Source: Legionella sp. (GTDB lineage: Bacteria; Pseudomonadota; Gammaproteobacteria; Legionellales; Legionellaceae). Taken from it: a DNA stretch of 36,934 nt. Positions 16,908-24,404 of this stretch are shown here, in pieces. The stretch spans positions 1-36,934 of the forward strand of contig JAUXYG010000131.1 of NCBI GenBank assembly GCA_030694525.1, written 5' to 3'. Within the stretch, counting starts at the first letter, position 1. The number at the start of each line of letters is the position of its first letter. The notes under the pieces are model-generated. The model had not been told where the DNA came from, made no database searches, and was given only the letters and a program-made list of their open reading frames with translations. The position numbers and the translations under genes are program-made.

Positions 16908-19274
16908 TTAATTGCGCAGTGATTTGCCGGTTTCAAGTAAATGGGAAATTCGAGCTTGAGTCTGAGAGGTTTCTGCAAGCTTTATAAAAGCCGCTCTTTC
17001 CAACTTTAAAATCCATTCCTCATCTACAAGTGTACCTTGATTTAAATTACCTCCGCACATAACTCCAGCTAATTCATTCGTAAGGAAGTAATCATGCGCA
17101 GATATAAATCCACCCTCAAACCAATTGATAAGTCCAGCTTGCAAACGTGCGTGACCTTCAATACCTGCCACTTTAAACTGCTTTTTCATGGGTGGCGTGT
17201 AATTTGCGGCCTGCATTGATTTGACCTTGGCTAAGGCACTGTATAGCACTTCATCAGCATGCATTATAACGTTATCAAAGTCTCGTAAATATCCCATATT
17301 TTTGGCATCAAGTGCACTACCGGCAACCTGAGCCATCGCAATTTGCTGAAAGTACGGTTGTAAAAACAGCATCAAGTCAGCCTGTTTTGCATCTTCTGCC
17401 GCTCGCAAGGCCATCTCCTTACACCCACCACCAGCTGGAATAAGACCCACTCCAACCTCAACCAAACCGGGATAGGATTCGAAAGCTGCCACAGCTGCAT
17501 CGCAATGCATTAATAATTCACAGCCGCCACCTAAAGCACGTCCGCGTAGTGCTGCTATTGTTGGGATCATACTGTATTTAAAATTCATAGCCACGCGTTG
17601 AAAATTAGAAATCATATCTTCTAGTGCTTGCATCTTCTTATCTTTTATTAAAGTTGAAACGCCACGTAAATCAGCACCTGAACTAAAATTCCCGGCATCG
17701 TGCTGATATATAATCAGCCCTTGAAACAATTTCTCTGCCCGCTCCAACGCGATTTCCAAGCCATCCAGAACAGATTGACTTATGGTGTTGGCTTTTGACT
17801 TAAAATAAACTACTGCAATGTCATCCTTAAAATGGCGCAAGGAAATGCCTTCGTTTTCATAAACTGTCTCAGGATGATATGTCCTTTCTTTTAAGACCCG
17901 ATCTGAAAAAATCTGACGGTTATATACAGGCAATTTACTTTTAGGTTGATACTCTTTTTCGTGTGGGGAGTAAGCGCCCTCTTCCGTGTAAAAAGCAGGC
18001 AAATCTTTAATCCAGTCAGGAAGAGGTGCAGAACTTAACGCCTTATTCTCCGCGATGGATTCATTAATTACGGTTACCATTTTCTGTAAATCAGCTAATT
18101 CCCAGGATTCAAACGGTCCTTGCATCCAGCCAAAACCCCAACGAATAGCCAAATCAACATCTCGGACATTATTGGCAATCGACTCTAAATGAAAGGCACA
18201 ATAATGGAATAGATCTCTGGAACAAGCTGCTAAAAATTGTGCCTGCTTATCCTTTGAAGCAATTAAAGCCCCCATTCGCGCTACAGGATCAGGGTTTTTC
18301 ATAATATTTTTTACTTCATCACTCACCTGTGCTTTAGCAACCCGATAAGATCCAGTTTTGACATCATAAACCTCAATTTCTTTTCCAATTTTACGATAGA
18401 TACCCTGACCGGATTTTTGACCTAAATGACCTTCTTTAATTAAATCATCTAGCCATTTTGGAAGCTGAAACACTTTATGCCAAGGATCATCTTTCAACTG
18501 TTCTTTCATGGTATTTACTACATGTTGCATGGTATCTAAACCCACAACGTCCATAGTTCTAAATGTTGCTGATTTAGGTCTTCCTAATAAGGGACCAGTA
18601 AGAGCATCCACTTCATCGAGGCTCAAACCCATCTCAGTAGTGTGATGGATGGTCATTAGCAAGGAAAATACACCGATTCTATTCGCAATAAAATTGGGGG
18701 TATCTTTTGCCCTTACGACTCCCTTACCCAATCGACTGGTTAACCAGGTTTCGAGATTATCCAGCAATGATCTGGAAGTGGTTTTGGCCGGAATTAACTC
18801 AGCCAGATGCATGTATCTTGGCGGGTTAAAAAAATGCACACCACAAAACAATTCGCGATGCTGTTCAGGTAGCACCTCGGACAAAGAATTAATACTTAAT
18901 CCAGATGTGTTACTCACTAAAATAGCTTTTTCGGATAAATAAGGAGAAATTTTTTGGTACAAATCCTCTTTCCAATCAAGACGCTCTGCTATGGCTTCAA
19001 TAATCAAATCACAGGCGGCTAAATCCGCAAGATCCTGTTCATAATTTCGTGCTTGCAATAAAGAAGCAGTATGGGGGGTAGCTAATGGAGCAGGCTTTAA
19101 TTTAACCAAATTTGCTATGGCTTTATCAATTAAGCTATTTGGAGCCCCTTCTTTTGCAGCTAAATCAAAAAGTAGAGTCTCGATTCCTGCATTGACACAA
19201 TGAGCAGCAATCTGTGCTCCCATAACTCCTGCACCGAGAACCGCCACTTTCTTTATGAAAAAAGGTTCCTGCAT
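16908..19274 (-). CDS. fadN: 3-hydroxyacyl-CoA dehydrogenase / enoyl-CoA hydratase fusion, FadN type
   Basis: A bifunctional beta-oxidation enzyme of 788 residues. The NAD-binding dehydrogenase is N-terminal (AVLGAGVMGAQIA, residues 11-23; HFFNPPRYMHLAELIP, about 147-162). The hydratase/isomerase domain is C-terminal (DAGNFSSGADLRG and GRALGGGCELLMHCD, about 510-600). This domain order is that of Bacillus FadN and the reverse of E. coli FadB, and the length matches FadN (about 789). A GAGGG site lies 7 bases before the ATG. It leads the two-gene operon with the thiolase; no acyl-CoA dehydrogenase gene is adjacent. Legionella is known to degrade fatty acids and polyhydroxybutyrate. Confidence 0.93.
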   Translation of the reverse strand: MQEPFFIKKVAVLGAGVMGAQIAAHCVNAGIETLLFDLAAKEGAPNSLIDKAIANLVKLKPAPLATPHTASLLQARNYEQDLADLAACDLIIEAIAERLDWKEDLYQKISPYLSEKAILVSNTSGLSINSLSEVLPEQHRELFCGVHFFNPPRYMHLAELIPAKTTSRSLLDNLETWLTSRLGKGVVRAKDTPNFIANRIGVFSLLMTIHHTTEMGLSLDEVDALTGPLLGRPKSATFRTMDVVGLDTMQHVVNTMKEQLKDDPWHKVFQLPKWLDDLIKEGHLGQKSGQGIYRKIGKEIEVYDVKTGSYRVAKAQVSDEVKNIMKNPDPVARMGALIASKDKQAQFLAACSRDLFHYCAFHLESIANNVRDVDLAIRWGFGWMQGPFESWELADLQKMVTVINESIAENKALSSAPLPDWIKDLPAFYTEEGAYSPHEKEYQPKSKLPVYNRQIFSDRVLKERTYHPETVYENEGISLRHFKDDIAVVYFKSKANTISQSVLDGLEIALERAEKLFQGLIIYQHDAGNFSSGADLRGVSTLIKDKKMQALEDMISNFQRVAMNFKYSMIPTIAALRGRALGGGCELLMHCDAAVAAFESYPGLVEVGVGLIPAGGGCKEMALRAAEDAKQADLMLFLQPYFQQIAMAQVAGSALDAKNMGYLRDFDNVIMHADEVLYSALAKVKSMQAANYTPPMKKQFKVAGIEGHARLQAGLINWFEGGFISAHDYFLTNELAGVMCGGNLNQGTLVDEEWILKLERAAFIKLAETSQTQARISHLLETGKSLRN

Positions 19275-19345
19275 GATTTTTCCCTCGTTTGGTGATGAAA
19301 TAAAATTATATTCCCTTATTAACCTAACTATTTAAATAAGCCATC

Positions 19346-19359
19346 TTATTCGCGAATAA
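19346..19359. promoter_or_regulatory. Palindromic candidate operator upstream of fadN
   Basis: A perfect 14-bp palindrome TTATTCGCGAATAA, 72 bases upstream of the fadN start. A second half-site, ATTTATTCG, follows at 19365-19373. It could bind a TetR-type fatty-acid regulator, but it does not match the FadR or PsrA consensus that I know. Confidence 0.35.
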
Positions 19360-19434
19360 AATCATTTATTCGATGAAATGTTCTTACACTTATCAATATC
19401 AATACCGATATCAATTATAACCTTTTATAACCTT

Positions 19435-19472
19435 GGAAATTTGACCGCAAATAAAGTAAACATATAAAAGCG
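19435..19472 (+). repeat. Dispersed repeat A, copy 1
   Basis: A 38-base unit beginning GGAAATTTGAC and ending TAAAAGCG. A second diverged copy lies at 19904-19940 in the same orientation, with a 1-base gap in the alignment. Confidence 0.6.
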
Positions 19473-19515
19473 CCTAACTAAAATCCTCGCTTCACATAAT
19501 CCTGCTCACTTCATC

Positions 19516-19555
19516 CTACGTCACTCGACTTGTCCGAGGGATCCAGTAATCTTAA
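19516..19555 (+). repeat. Dispersed repeat B, copy 1
   Basis: A 40-base unit CTACGTC...CTTGTCCGAGGGATCC...AATCTTAA. It is identical at 37 of 40 positions to copy 2 at 19841-19880. Copy 2 can fold a perfect 7-bp hairpin, whereas this copy has two mismatches in the stem. Confidence 0.75.
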
Positions 19556-19675
19556 GTCATACCGCAATGTGTTCCCATATAAGTAAAAACACTTAAACAC
19601 CTTATTTATAATCAAATCCCGTGCAGCCAGGAATCATCCTAAAATTAGCAAAATGCCACTTTATTGGATAGATCC

Positions 19676-19819
19676 CCGCCTGCGCAGGGAAGACAATTAA
19701 CTCATTTACAAAATTATTGTACATTATAAAACTTGAGGGAATACCTCAGTACGCGGGCAAGACAGCTCATTAATCTATACCATTTAAGGTACATTAAAAA
19801 TTATGAGAGGATACCTCAG
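19676..19819 (+). repeat. Imperfect tandem repeat, two units of about 69-70 bases
   Basis: Shared landmarks are AAGACA (19690 and 19759), GTACATTA (19719 and 19789 region) and ATACCTCAG (19741 and 19811), all with period 69-70. Unit 1 starts with CCTGCGCAGG, a palindrome at 19679-19688. Each unit ends in TGAGgG-x-ATACCTCA, a small hairpin. Confidence 0.6.
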
Positions 19820-19840
19820 CTCCACAACCCTTCTGATTCT

Positions 19841-19880
19841 CTACGTCCCTCGGCTTGTCCGAGGGATCCAGTAATCTCAA
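19841..19880 (+). repeat. Dispersed repeat B, copy 2
   Basis: Second copy of the 40-base unit at 19516. CCCTCGG-CTTGT-CCGAGGG forms a perfect 7-bp stem with a 5-base loop. Confidence 0.75.
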
Positions 19881-19903
19881 ATTATAAACTAAACTATAAA
19901 CAC

Positions 19904-19940
19904 GGAAATTTGACGGTAAGTAATTAAACACCTAAAAGTG
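19904..19940 (+). repeat. Dispersed repeat A, copy 2
   Basis: Diverged second copy of the unit at 19435-19472 (GGAAATTTGAC...TAAAAGTG). The order of repeats A and B is swapped relative to the first pair. Confidence 0.6.
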
Positions 19941-19969
19941 CATCACCCACAACCAATCTTCCTAAACTC

Positions 19970-21490
19970 TTAGGATAAATTAAAACGAATCCCTTGAGCT
20001 AACGGCAAATCATCACCCCAATTAATGGTATTGGTTTGTCGTCTCATATATGCTTTCCAGGAATCCGAACCTGACTCACGTCCCCCGCCAGTTTCTTTCT
20101 CTCCTCCAAATGCGCCACCAATTTCAGCCCCCGAGGTGCCAATATTAATATTGGCTATACCACAATCGCTACCCCATGCGCTTAAAAACCGCTCCGCATT
20201 TTTCAGGTCTTTAGTAAATAAAGCTGATGATAATCCTTGTGGCACACCATTTTGCAAAGCAATTGCCTCATCCAGCGTACGATAAGACATGACATATAGA
20301 ATAGGAGCAAAAGTTTCTTCCTGCACGATATCCCAATCATTTTCTACATGAGACACAAGCGTGGGTTGTACAAATGATCCACTTTGCTTCAGTACATCAC
20401 CCCCAAAAACAATTTGCCCACCGGCTTCTTTTATTCGCTCAATGGCTTTCTTAAATTGATCCACTGCTTGCTTATCTATTAATGGCCCCATAAGATTACG
20501 GCTATCTAACGGATCGCCGATGGTAATCTGCTCATAAGCATGTTGCAGCCTTTTCACCACATCGTTATATTGCGACTCATGAACAAACAATCGGCGAGTT
20601 GATGTGCAACGTTGCCCTGCGGTCCCTACGGCTCCAAATACAATTCCAGGAATTGCCAGATTCAAATCAACGGACTCATCTAAAATAATCGCGTTATTAC
20701 CTCCCAACTCAAGAATGGTTTTCCCAAGTCTTGCAGCAACTTTTGCTGAAACCTGCTTTCCAACAGCCGTTGATCCAGTAAAAGAAATCAAAGGTATGCG
20801 TGAATCATTAACCATTGCTTCGACCACATCGTGAGATTCAGGAATAATCAAACTAAAAATTTCAGGACAATTATTTTTCTTTAATACGTCATTACATATA
20901 TGTTGAACAGCGACTGCACAAAGTGGTGTTTTTGCGGATGGTTTCCAGAGGGTTATATTGCCACAAATAGCAGCTAAAAAAGCATTCCAGGCCCAAACCG
21001 CCACTGGAAAGTTGAATGCTGAAATAACGCCAATAATTCCATAAGGATGCCACTGCTCGTACATACGATGATTAGGACGCTCCGAATGCATGGAGTTACC
21101 ATACAACATACGAGATTGGCCTACTGCAAAATCGGAAATGTCAATCATCTCCTGAACTTCGCCATCTCCTTCCTGTTTGGATTTACCCATTTCCAATGAA
21201 ACAAGACTTCCCAAACTGTCTTTATGGTCACGTAAAGCCTGACCAATTTGCCTGATGATTTCACCCCGCTTGGGTGCAGGCACTCTTTTCCAATCCTGGG
21301 CTGATTTAACAGCTCGGCTCATAACCATTTCATAATCGTCCATGGTACAAGTAGCTATTTCAGCGAGTTTTTCTCCATTTGCGGGATTATAAGAGATCAA
21401 ATGATGTTGATGATGCTGGCTAATCCAACCCTGACCACTAAAAGCGCCAGGATTTACACCATCAATTTTTAACTGGTTTAACAATTCCAT
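19970..21490 (-). CDS. ALDH7-type aldehyde dehydrogenase (probable 2-aminoadipate semialdehyde dehydrogenase)
   Basis: A 506-residue NAD(P)-dependent aldehyde dehydrogenase. C295 in [11 protein letters not shown] is the catalytic nucleophile and E261 in LELGGNN the general base. [11 protein letters not shown] (238-248) binds the cofactor. The C-terminal [27 protein letters not shown] and the CTSTRR variant are typical of ALDH7 (antiquitin), which oxidises 2-aminoadipate 6-semialdehyde from lysine. I start at ATG 21490, with AGGAG 6 bases upstream; a TTG six bases earlier is possible. The gene starts 9 bases after the dehydrogenase-like gene, whose stop codon overlaps its ribosome site. A small stem (TCCTAA/TTAGGA) spans its stop codon. 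Confidence 0.92.
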   Translation of the reverse strand: MELLNQLKIDGVNPGAFSGQGWISQHHQHHLISYNPANGEKLAEIATCTMDDYEMVMSRAVKSAQDWKRVPAPKRGEIIRQIGQALRDHKDSLGSLVSLEMGKSKQEGDGEVQEMIDISDFAVGQSRMLYGNSMHSERPNHRMYEQWHPYGIIGVISAFNFPVAVWAWNAFLAAICGNITLWKPSAKTPLCAVAVQHICNDVLKKNNCPEIFSLIIPESHDVVEAMVNDSRIPLISFTGSTAVGKQVSAKVAARLGKTILELGGNNAIILDESVDLNLAIPGIVFGAVGTAGQRCTSTRRLFVHESQYNDVVKRLQHAYEQITIGDPLDSRNLMGPLIDKQAVDQFKKAIERIKEAGGQIVFGGDVLKQSGSFVQPTLVSHVENDWDIVQEETFAPILYVMSYRTLDEAIALQNGVPQGLSSALFTKDLKNAERFLSAWGSDCGIANINIGTSGAEIGGAFGGEKETGGGRESGSDSWKAYMRRQTNTINWGDDLPLAQGIRFNLS

Positions 21491-21499
21491 AAACAACTC

Positions 21500-22588
21500 C
21501 TAAGCGTAATATCTTCCAAAGCGATTTTCTAACACACTGGATAATTGGAATTTCTCCTGCAATATAAGACCTTTATATTCATTAGCCTGCCCTAATACCA
21601 AATCCACAACGGCACATACACCTGAAGCAGTACTTACTTGTATTGCAGACCACTCTAAACCACGAATTGTTTCTGGATATATCTTCTTGACATAACTCTT
21701 TTCAGTTAACTCACCGCGCTTGATGCCTTCAACTGTCACGTAAACAATAACAATATCCTGATAAGTTTTCGGAATTGCATTTTCTAAAATTCGTTTTAAA
21801 GTAATGCGATCATCGTTTAGTCGCAAGTCATTCATTAATAAACGCATTTTTTCGCAGTGTCCCGGATATCGCATGGTTTTATAATTCATAGAATAAACTT
21901 TGCCTTCATATAATTCAGCAAGACTTCCAAGACCGCCTGATGTATTGAACGCTTCATACTCACATCCATCAATCTGAATAGCTTCTAAACCTTCCAATGG
22001 TGCCATAGTTACTGGTTTTCCGGCTTCAATTCCGTAACATGGGTTACCATACTCATTAATTACCCCATCAGTGGACCAGGTTAACGAATAATGGAGCGCA
22101 TTATTAGCCCTTTGCGGCAACGCACCAACGCGTAATTTGGCATGATGGCAATGATCAAATTCCTGCATCAAACTATTGGCAGCTATACTTATAAAGCCTG
22201 GAGCCAAACCGCATTGAGGAACAAATGCAGTCTCTGCATTTAAGGCAATGGTTTTGACTGCATCGGTAACTGCAGTATCTTCGGTTAAATCAAAATAGTG
22301 GGCTTTTGCCGCTTTTGCAGCCTGTGCTACATGAGTATTTAAAAAATAAGGCAAACTTGAGATAACAGCGATGATGTTATTTTTTTCAAGGTAGGTTTGC
22401 GTGGATTGTTCATCTTTAACATCCAATGCAACCGTTTTTATTTCAGGCAACGCATCCAATAACCTTTTTACATCTGAGCCATTAAATTCAACATCGACCA
22501 GATGAACCTGATAAGCTCCGCTATCAGCTAATAAACAAGCAATTAAACTTCCTATTTTTCCTGCGCCAGTAATCATTACGTTATACAT
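21500..22588 (-). CDS. Saccharopine dehydrogenase-like / lysine 6-dehydrogenase-like protein
   Basis: A 362-residue oxidoreductase of the saccharopine dehydrogenase family. The Rossmann motif TGAGKIGS is at residues 7-14. YFDLTED and QCGLAPGFISIAANSL (about 135-150) are characteristic of the family. Saccharopine dehydrogenases split saccharopine to 2-aminoadipate semialdehyde and glutamate; lysine 6-dehydrogenase, of similar size, makes the same semialdehyde directly from lysine. There is no N-terminal lysine-ketoglutarate reductase domain. With the ALDH7 gene immediately downstream, both routes would end at 2-aminoadipate. AAAGGAG lies 9 bases before the ATG. Which of the two activities it has cannot be told from sequence alone. 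Confidence 0.82.
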   Translation of the reverse strand: MYNVMITGAGKIGSLIACLLADSGAYQVHLVDVEFNGSDVKRLLDALPEIKTVALDVKDEQSTQTYLEKNNIIAVISSLPYFLNTHVAQAAKAAKAHYFDLTEDTAVTDAVKTIALNAETAFVPQCGLAPGFISIAANSLMQEFDHCHHAKLRVGALPQRANNALHYSLTWSTDGVINEYGNPCYGIEAGKPVTMAPLEGLEAIQIDGCEYEAFNTSGGLGSLAELYEGKVYSMNYKTMRYPGHCEKMRLLMNDLRLNDDRITLKRILENAIPKTYQDIVIVYVTVEGIKRGELTEKSYVKKIYPETIRGLEWSAIQVSTASGVCAVVDLVLGQANEYKGLILQEKFQLSSVLENRFGRYYA

Positions 22589-22803
22589 TCAATCCATCTC
22601 CTTTGTAAAACGTGTCCATCCTACACAAATTCTCGATAATTGGATAGACTGGATTTTTAAAAAAGGCATTTAATAGTTAAAAACCAATGGAATGAATCAC
22701 TTAGTCAATAAAATACACATTGAACTTCCTGACAAATATTTAATATCTTGACGTGAATGCGTCACTCATTTATCTTCGCTACTTTAGAGTGTCAGATCAT
22801 CTT

Positions 22804-24339
22804 ATGAAGCACGCTGTTTTCAATAATGCCCTATCCATCGAATCGACAGGTAGAGTTAAATATTCTTCATACCTCCTGCTTTTTATAACAGGTACTTTAG
22901 GTCCTTTGGGATTTGCGCCTTTCCACGTGCCTGGTTTGACCATTATAAGTTTGGCAATTCTCTACTGGACTCTATCGACTTCATCTTTTAAGCAATGCCT
23001 GGGTCTGGGATTTGCATTTGGCTTTGGATATTTTAGTTTAGGCGTTTCATGGGTTATAGTAAGTATTCATGATTATGGGCAAATGAATTATATTTTATCC
23101 GGGCTTATAACAATACTTTTTGTATCATACCTCGCATTGTTCCCTACCCTGGTAGCCTGTTTTTTTAAACTGCTTTTATCCACACGGTCAAAATTAGTTA
23201 ACCTGCTTCTGTTTAGCAGTCTTTGGTGTTTGAGTGAATTCGCAAGAGCGAATTTATTCAGCGGGTTTCCCTGGCTGTTGATTGGAACAACTCAAATTGA
23301 TACCCCGGTCAAATATCTGGCTCCCATTTTAGGCGTTTACGGGGTAAGCTTTTGGAGTTGTGTTACTGCTGCTCTGCTCACTTATTGTATCCCTGAGCGT
23401 GCTCCAAAGCGTTATCGATACTTATTTCTTTTTGTTTTAATGATTACTGGCCCAGTTGTGATGAGCAACATTGATTGGACCACTATAAAAAGAGAACCCA
23501 TAACTCTTGGTGTAATTCAGGCCAACCTTTCAATGCGAGACAAATGGGATGAAACTTTGTTTTGGAGTATGTTAAAATACTATAAAGAAGCTACTGAAAG
23601 TCTTTTGGGCAAACAGTTAATTATATTACCTGAATCCGCTATTCCATTGCCCGCAAGCTATCTCGATGAATATTTAACCAATCTGCATCAAAAAGCCCTA
23701 ACGGCAAATAGTGCGATTATTCTGGGGATATTACAACCTACAGATAATAACGAAACCCATTACTACAATTCGGTAATAAGCCTTGGAAAGGCTAAAGGTC
23801 AGCATGTAAAAAAACATCTCGTACCTTTTGGCGAGTACATTCCTAAGCCGTTTGTCGGTATTAACCATTGGTTGAACCTGCCCGAACCTAATATAGTGCC
23901 CGGAAAAAAATCACAGAATCTAATTCAAGTTGGTGAACATCCAATTGCTAGTTTAATTTGTTATGAAATCGCTTACCCCCACTTACTACGCATGCAAATG
24001 CCTCTTGCGCAATGGATAGTTTCAATCAGTGACAATGGATGGTTTGGGCGCTCACTCGCAAGCTATCAGCAACTCCAAATGGCACAATTCCTTTCTCTCA
24101 TGACAGGAAGATTTCAAATTGTAGTAAATAATGATGGCTTATCCTCCGTTATAAACAACAAAGGGGATATCCTTGATGGTCTTCCTCCTTTTAGTTCTGG
24201 AATATTACAAAGTGAAATATTTCCTGCCTCAGGCTCCACTCCCTGGATCCAGACAAGTGACTATCCTTCGTTAATTTTTTGCTCAATTATTCTAGTAATT
24301 ATTCTTTTTTTACGCCTTCGTAGGTTTAGCAAGCAATAA
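22804..24339 (+). CDS. lnt: Apolipoprotein N-acyltransferase Lnt
   Basis: Transfers the third acyl chain to the N-terminal Cys of lipoproteins in the inner membrane. The 511-residue length is that of E. coli Lnt (512). The first ~220 residues hold several membrane helices (LLLFITGTLGPLGFAPFHVP onward). A nitrilase-like periplasmic domain follows, with the catalytic Glu at 277 (LPESAIPLP), the Lys in KKHLVPFGEYIP, and the Cys in SLICYEIAYP. A C-terminal membrane helix ends in an Arg-rich tail. I start at ATG 22804; a GTG at 22753 is open in frame but would add a region without a clear role. No good ribosome site precedes either. Confidence 0.93.
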   Translation: MKHAVFNNALSIESTGRVKYSSYLLLFITGTLGPLGFAPFHVPGLTIISLAILYWTLSTSSFKQCLGLGFAFGFGYFSLGVSWVIVSIHDYGQMNYILSGLITILFVSYLALFPTLVACFFKLLLSTRSKLVNLLLFSSLWCLSEFARANLFSGFPWLLIGTTQIDTPVKYLAPILGVYGVSFWSCVTAALLTYCIPERAPKRYRYLFLFVLMITGPVVMSNIDWTTIKREPITLGVIQANLSMRDKWDETLFWSMLKYYKEATESLLGKQLIILPESAIPLPASYLDEYLTNLHQKALTANSAIILGILQPTDNNETHYYNSVISLGKAKGQHVKKHLVPFGEYIPKPFVGINHWLNLPEPNIVPGKKSQNLIQVGEHPIASLICYEIAYPHLLRMQMPLAQWIVSISDNGWFGRSLASYQQLQMAQFLSLMTGRFQIVVNNDGLSSVINNKGDILDGLPPFSSGILQSEIFPASGSTPWIQTSDYPSLIFCSIILVIILFLRLRRFSKQ

Positions 24340-24404
24340 TCTATTGCTGGCAAGCACAAGAGGGGTTATCCTTAGCGCTTAACAGTCATTTTTATAATTG
24401 GACT

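Larger units (their letters stand above)
19275..19969. other. Long non-coding gap with repeats
   Basis: A 695-base stretch between two leftward operons with no gene I would support. Near fadN it has the palindrome at 19346 and A/T-rich direct repeats (ATCAATA-type at 19391-19415, TTATAACC twice at 19425-19434). From 19435 to 19940 it is built of diverged repeat copies, listed separately. The 64-residue open frame at 19733-19927 runs through repeats and is not taken as a gene. Confidence 0.8.

Noticed and set aside
19733..19927. 64-residue open frame between the fad and lysine operons
   Set aside because: It runs through the tandem and dispersed repeats, and its composition follows them.
19960..19975. 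Stem TCCTAA/TTAGGA as terminator of the lysine operon
   Set aside because: It spans the stop codon, is only 6 bp with weak pairing, and has no T-run after it.
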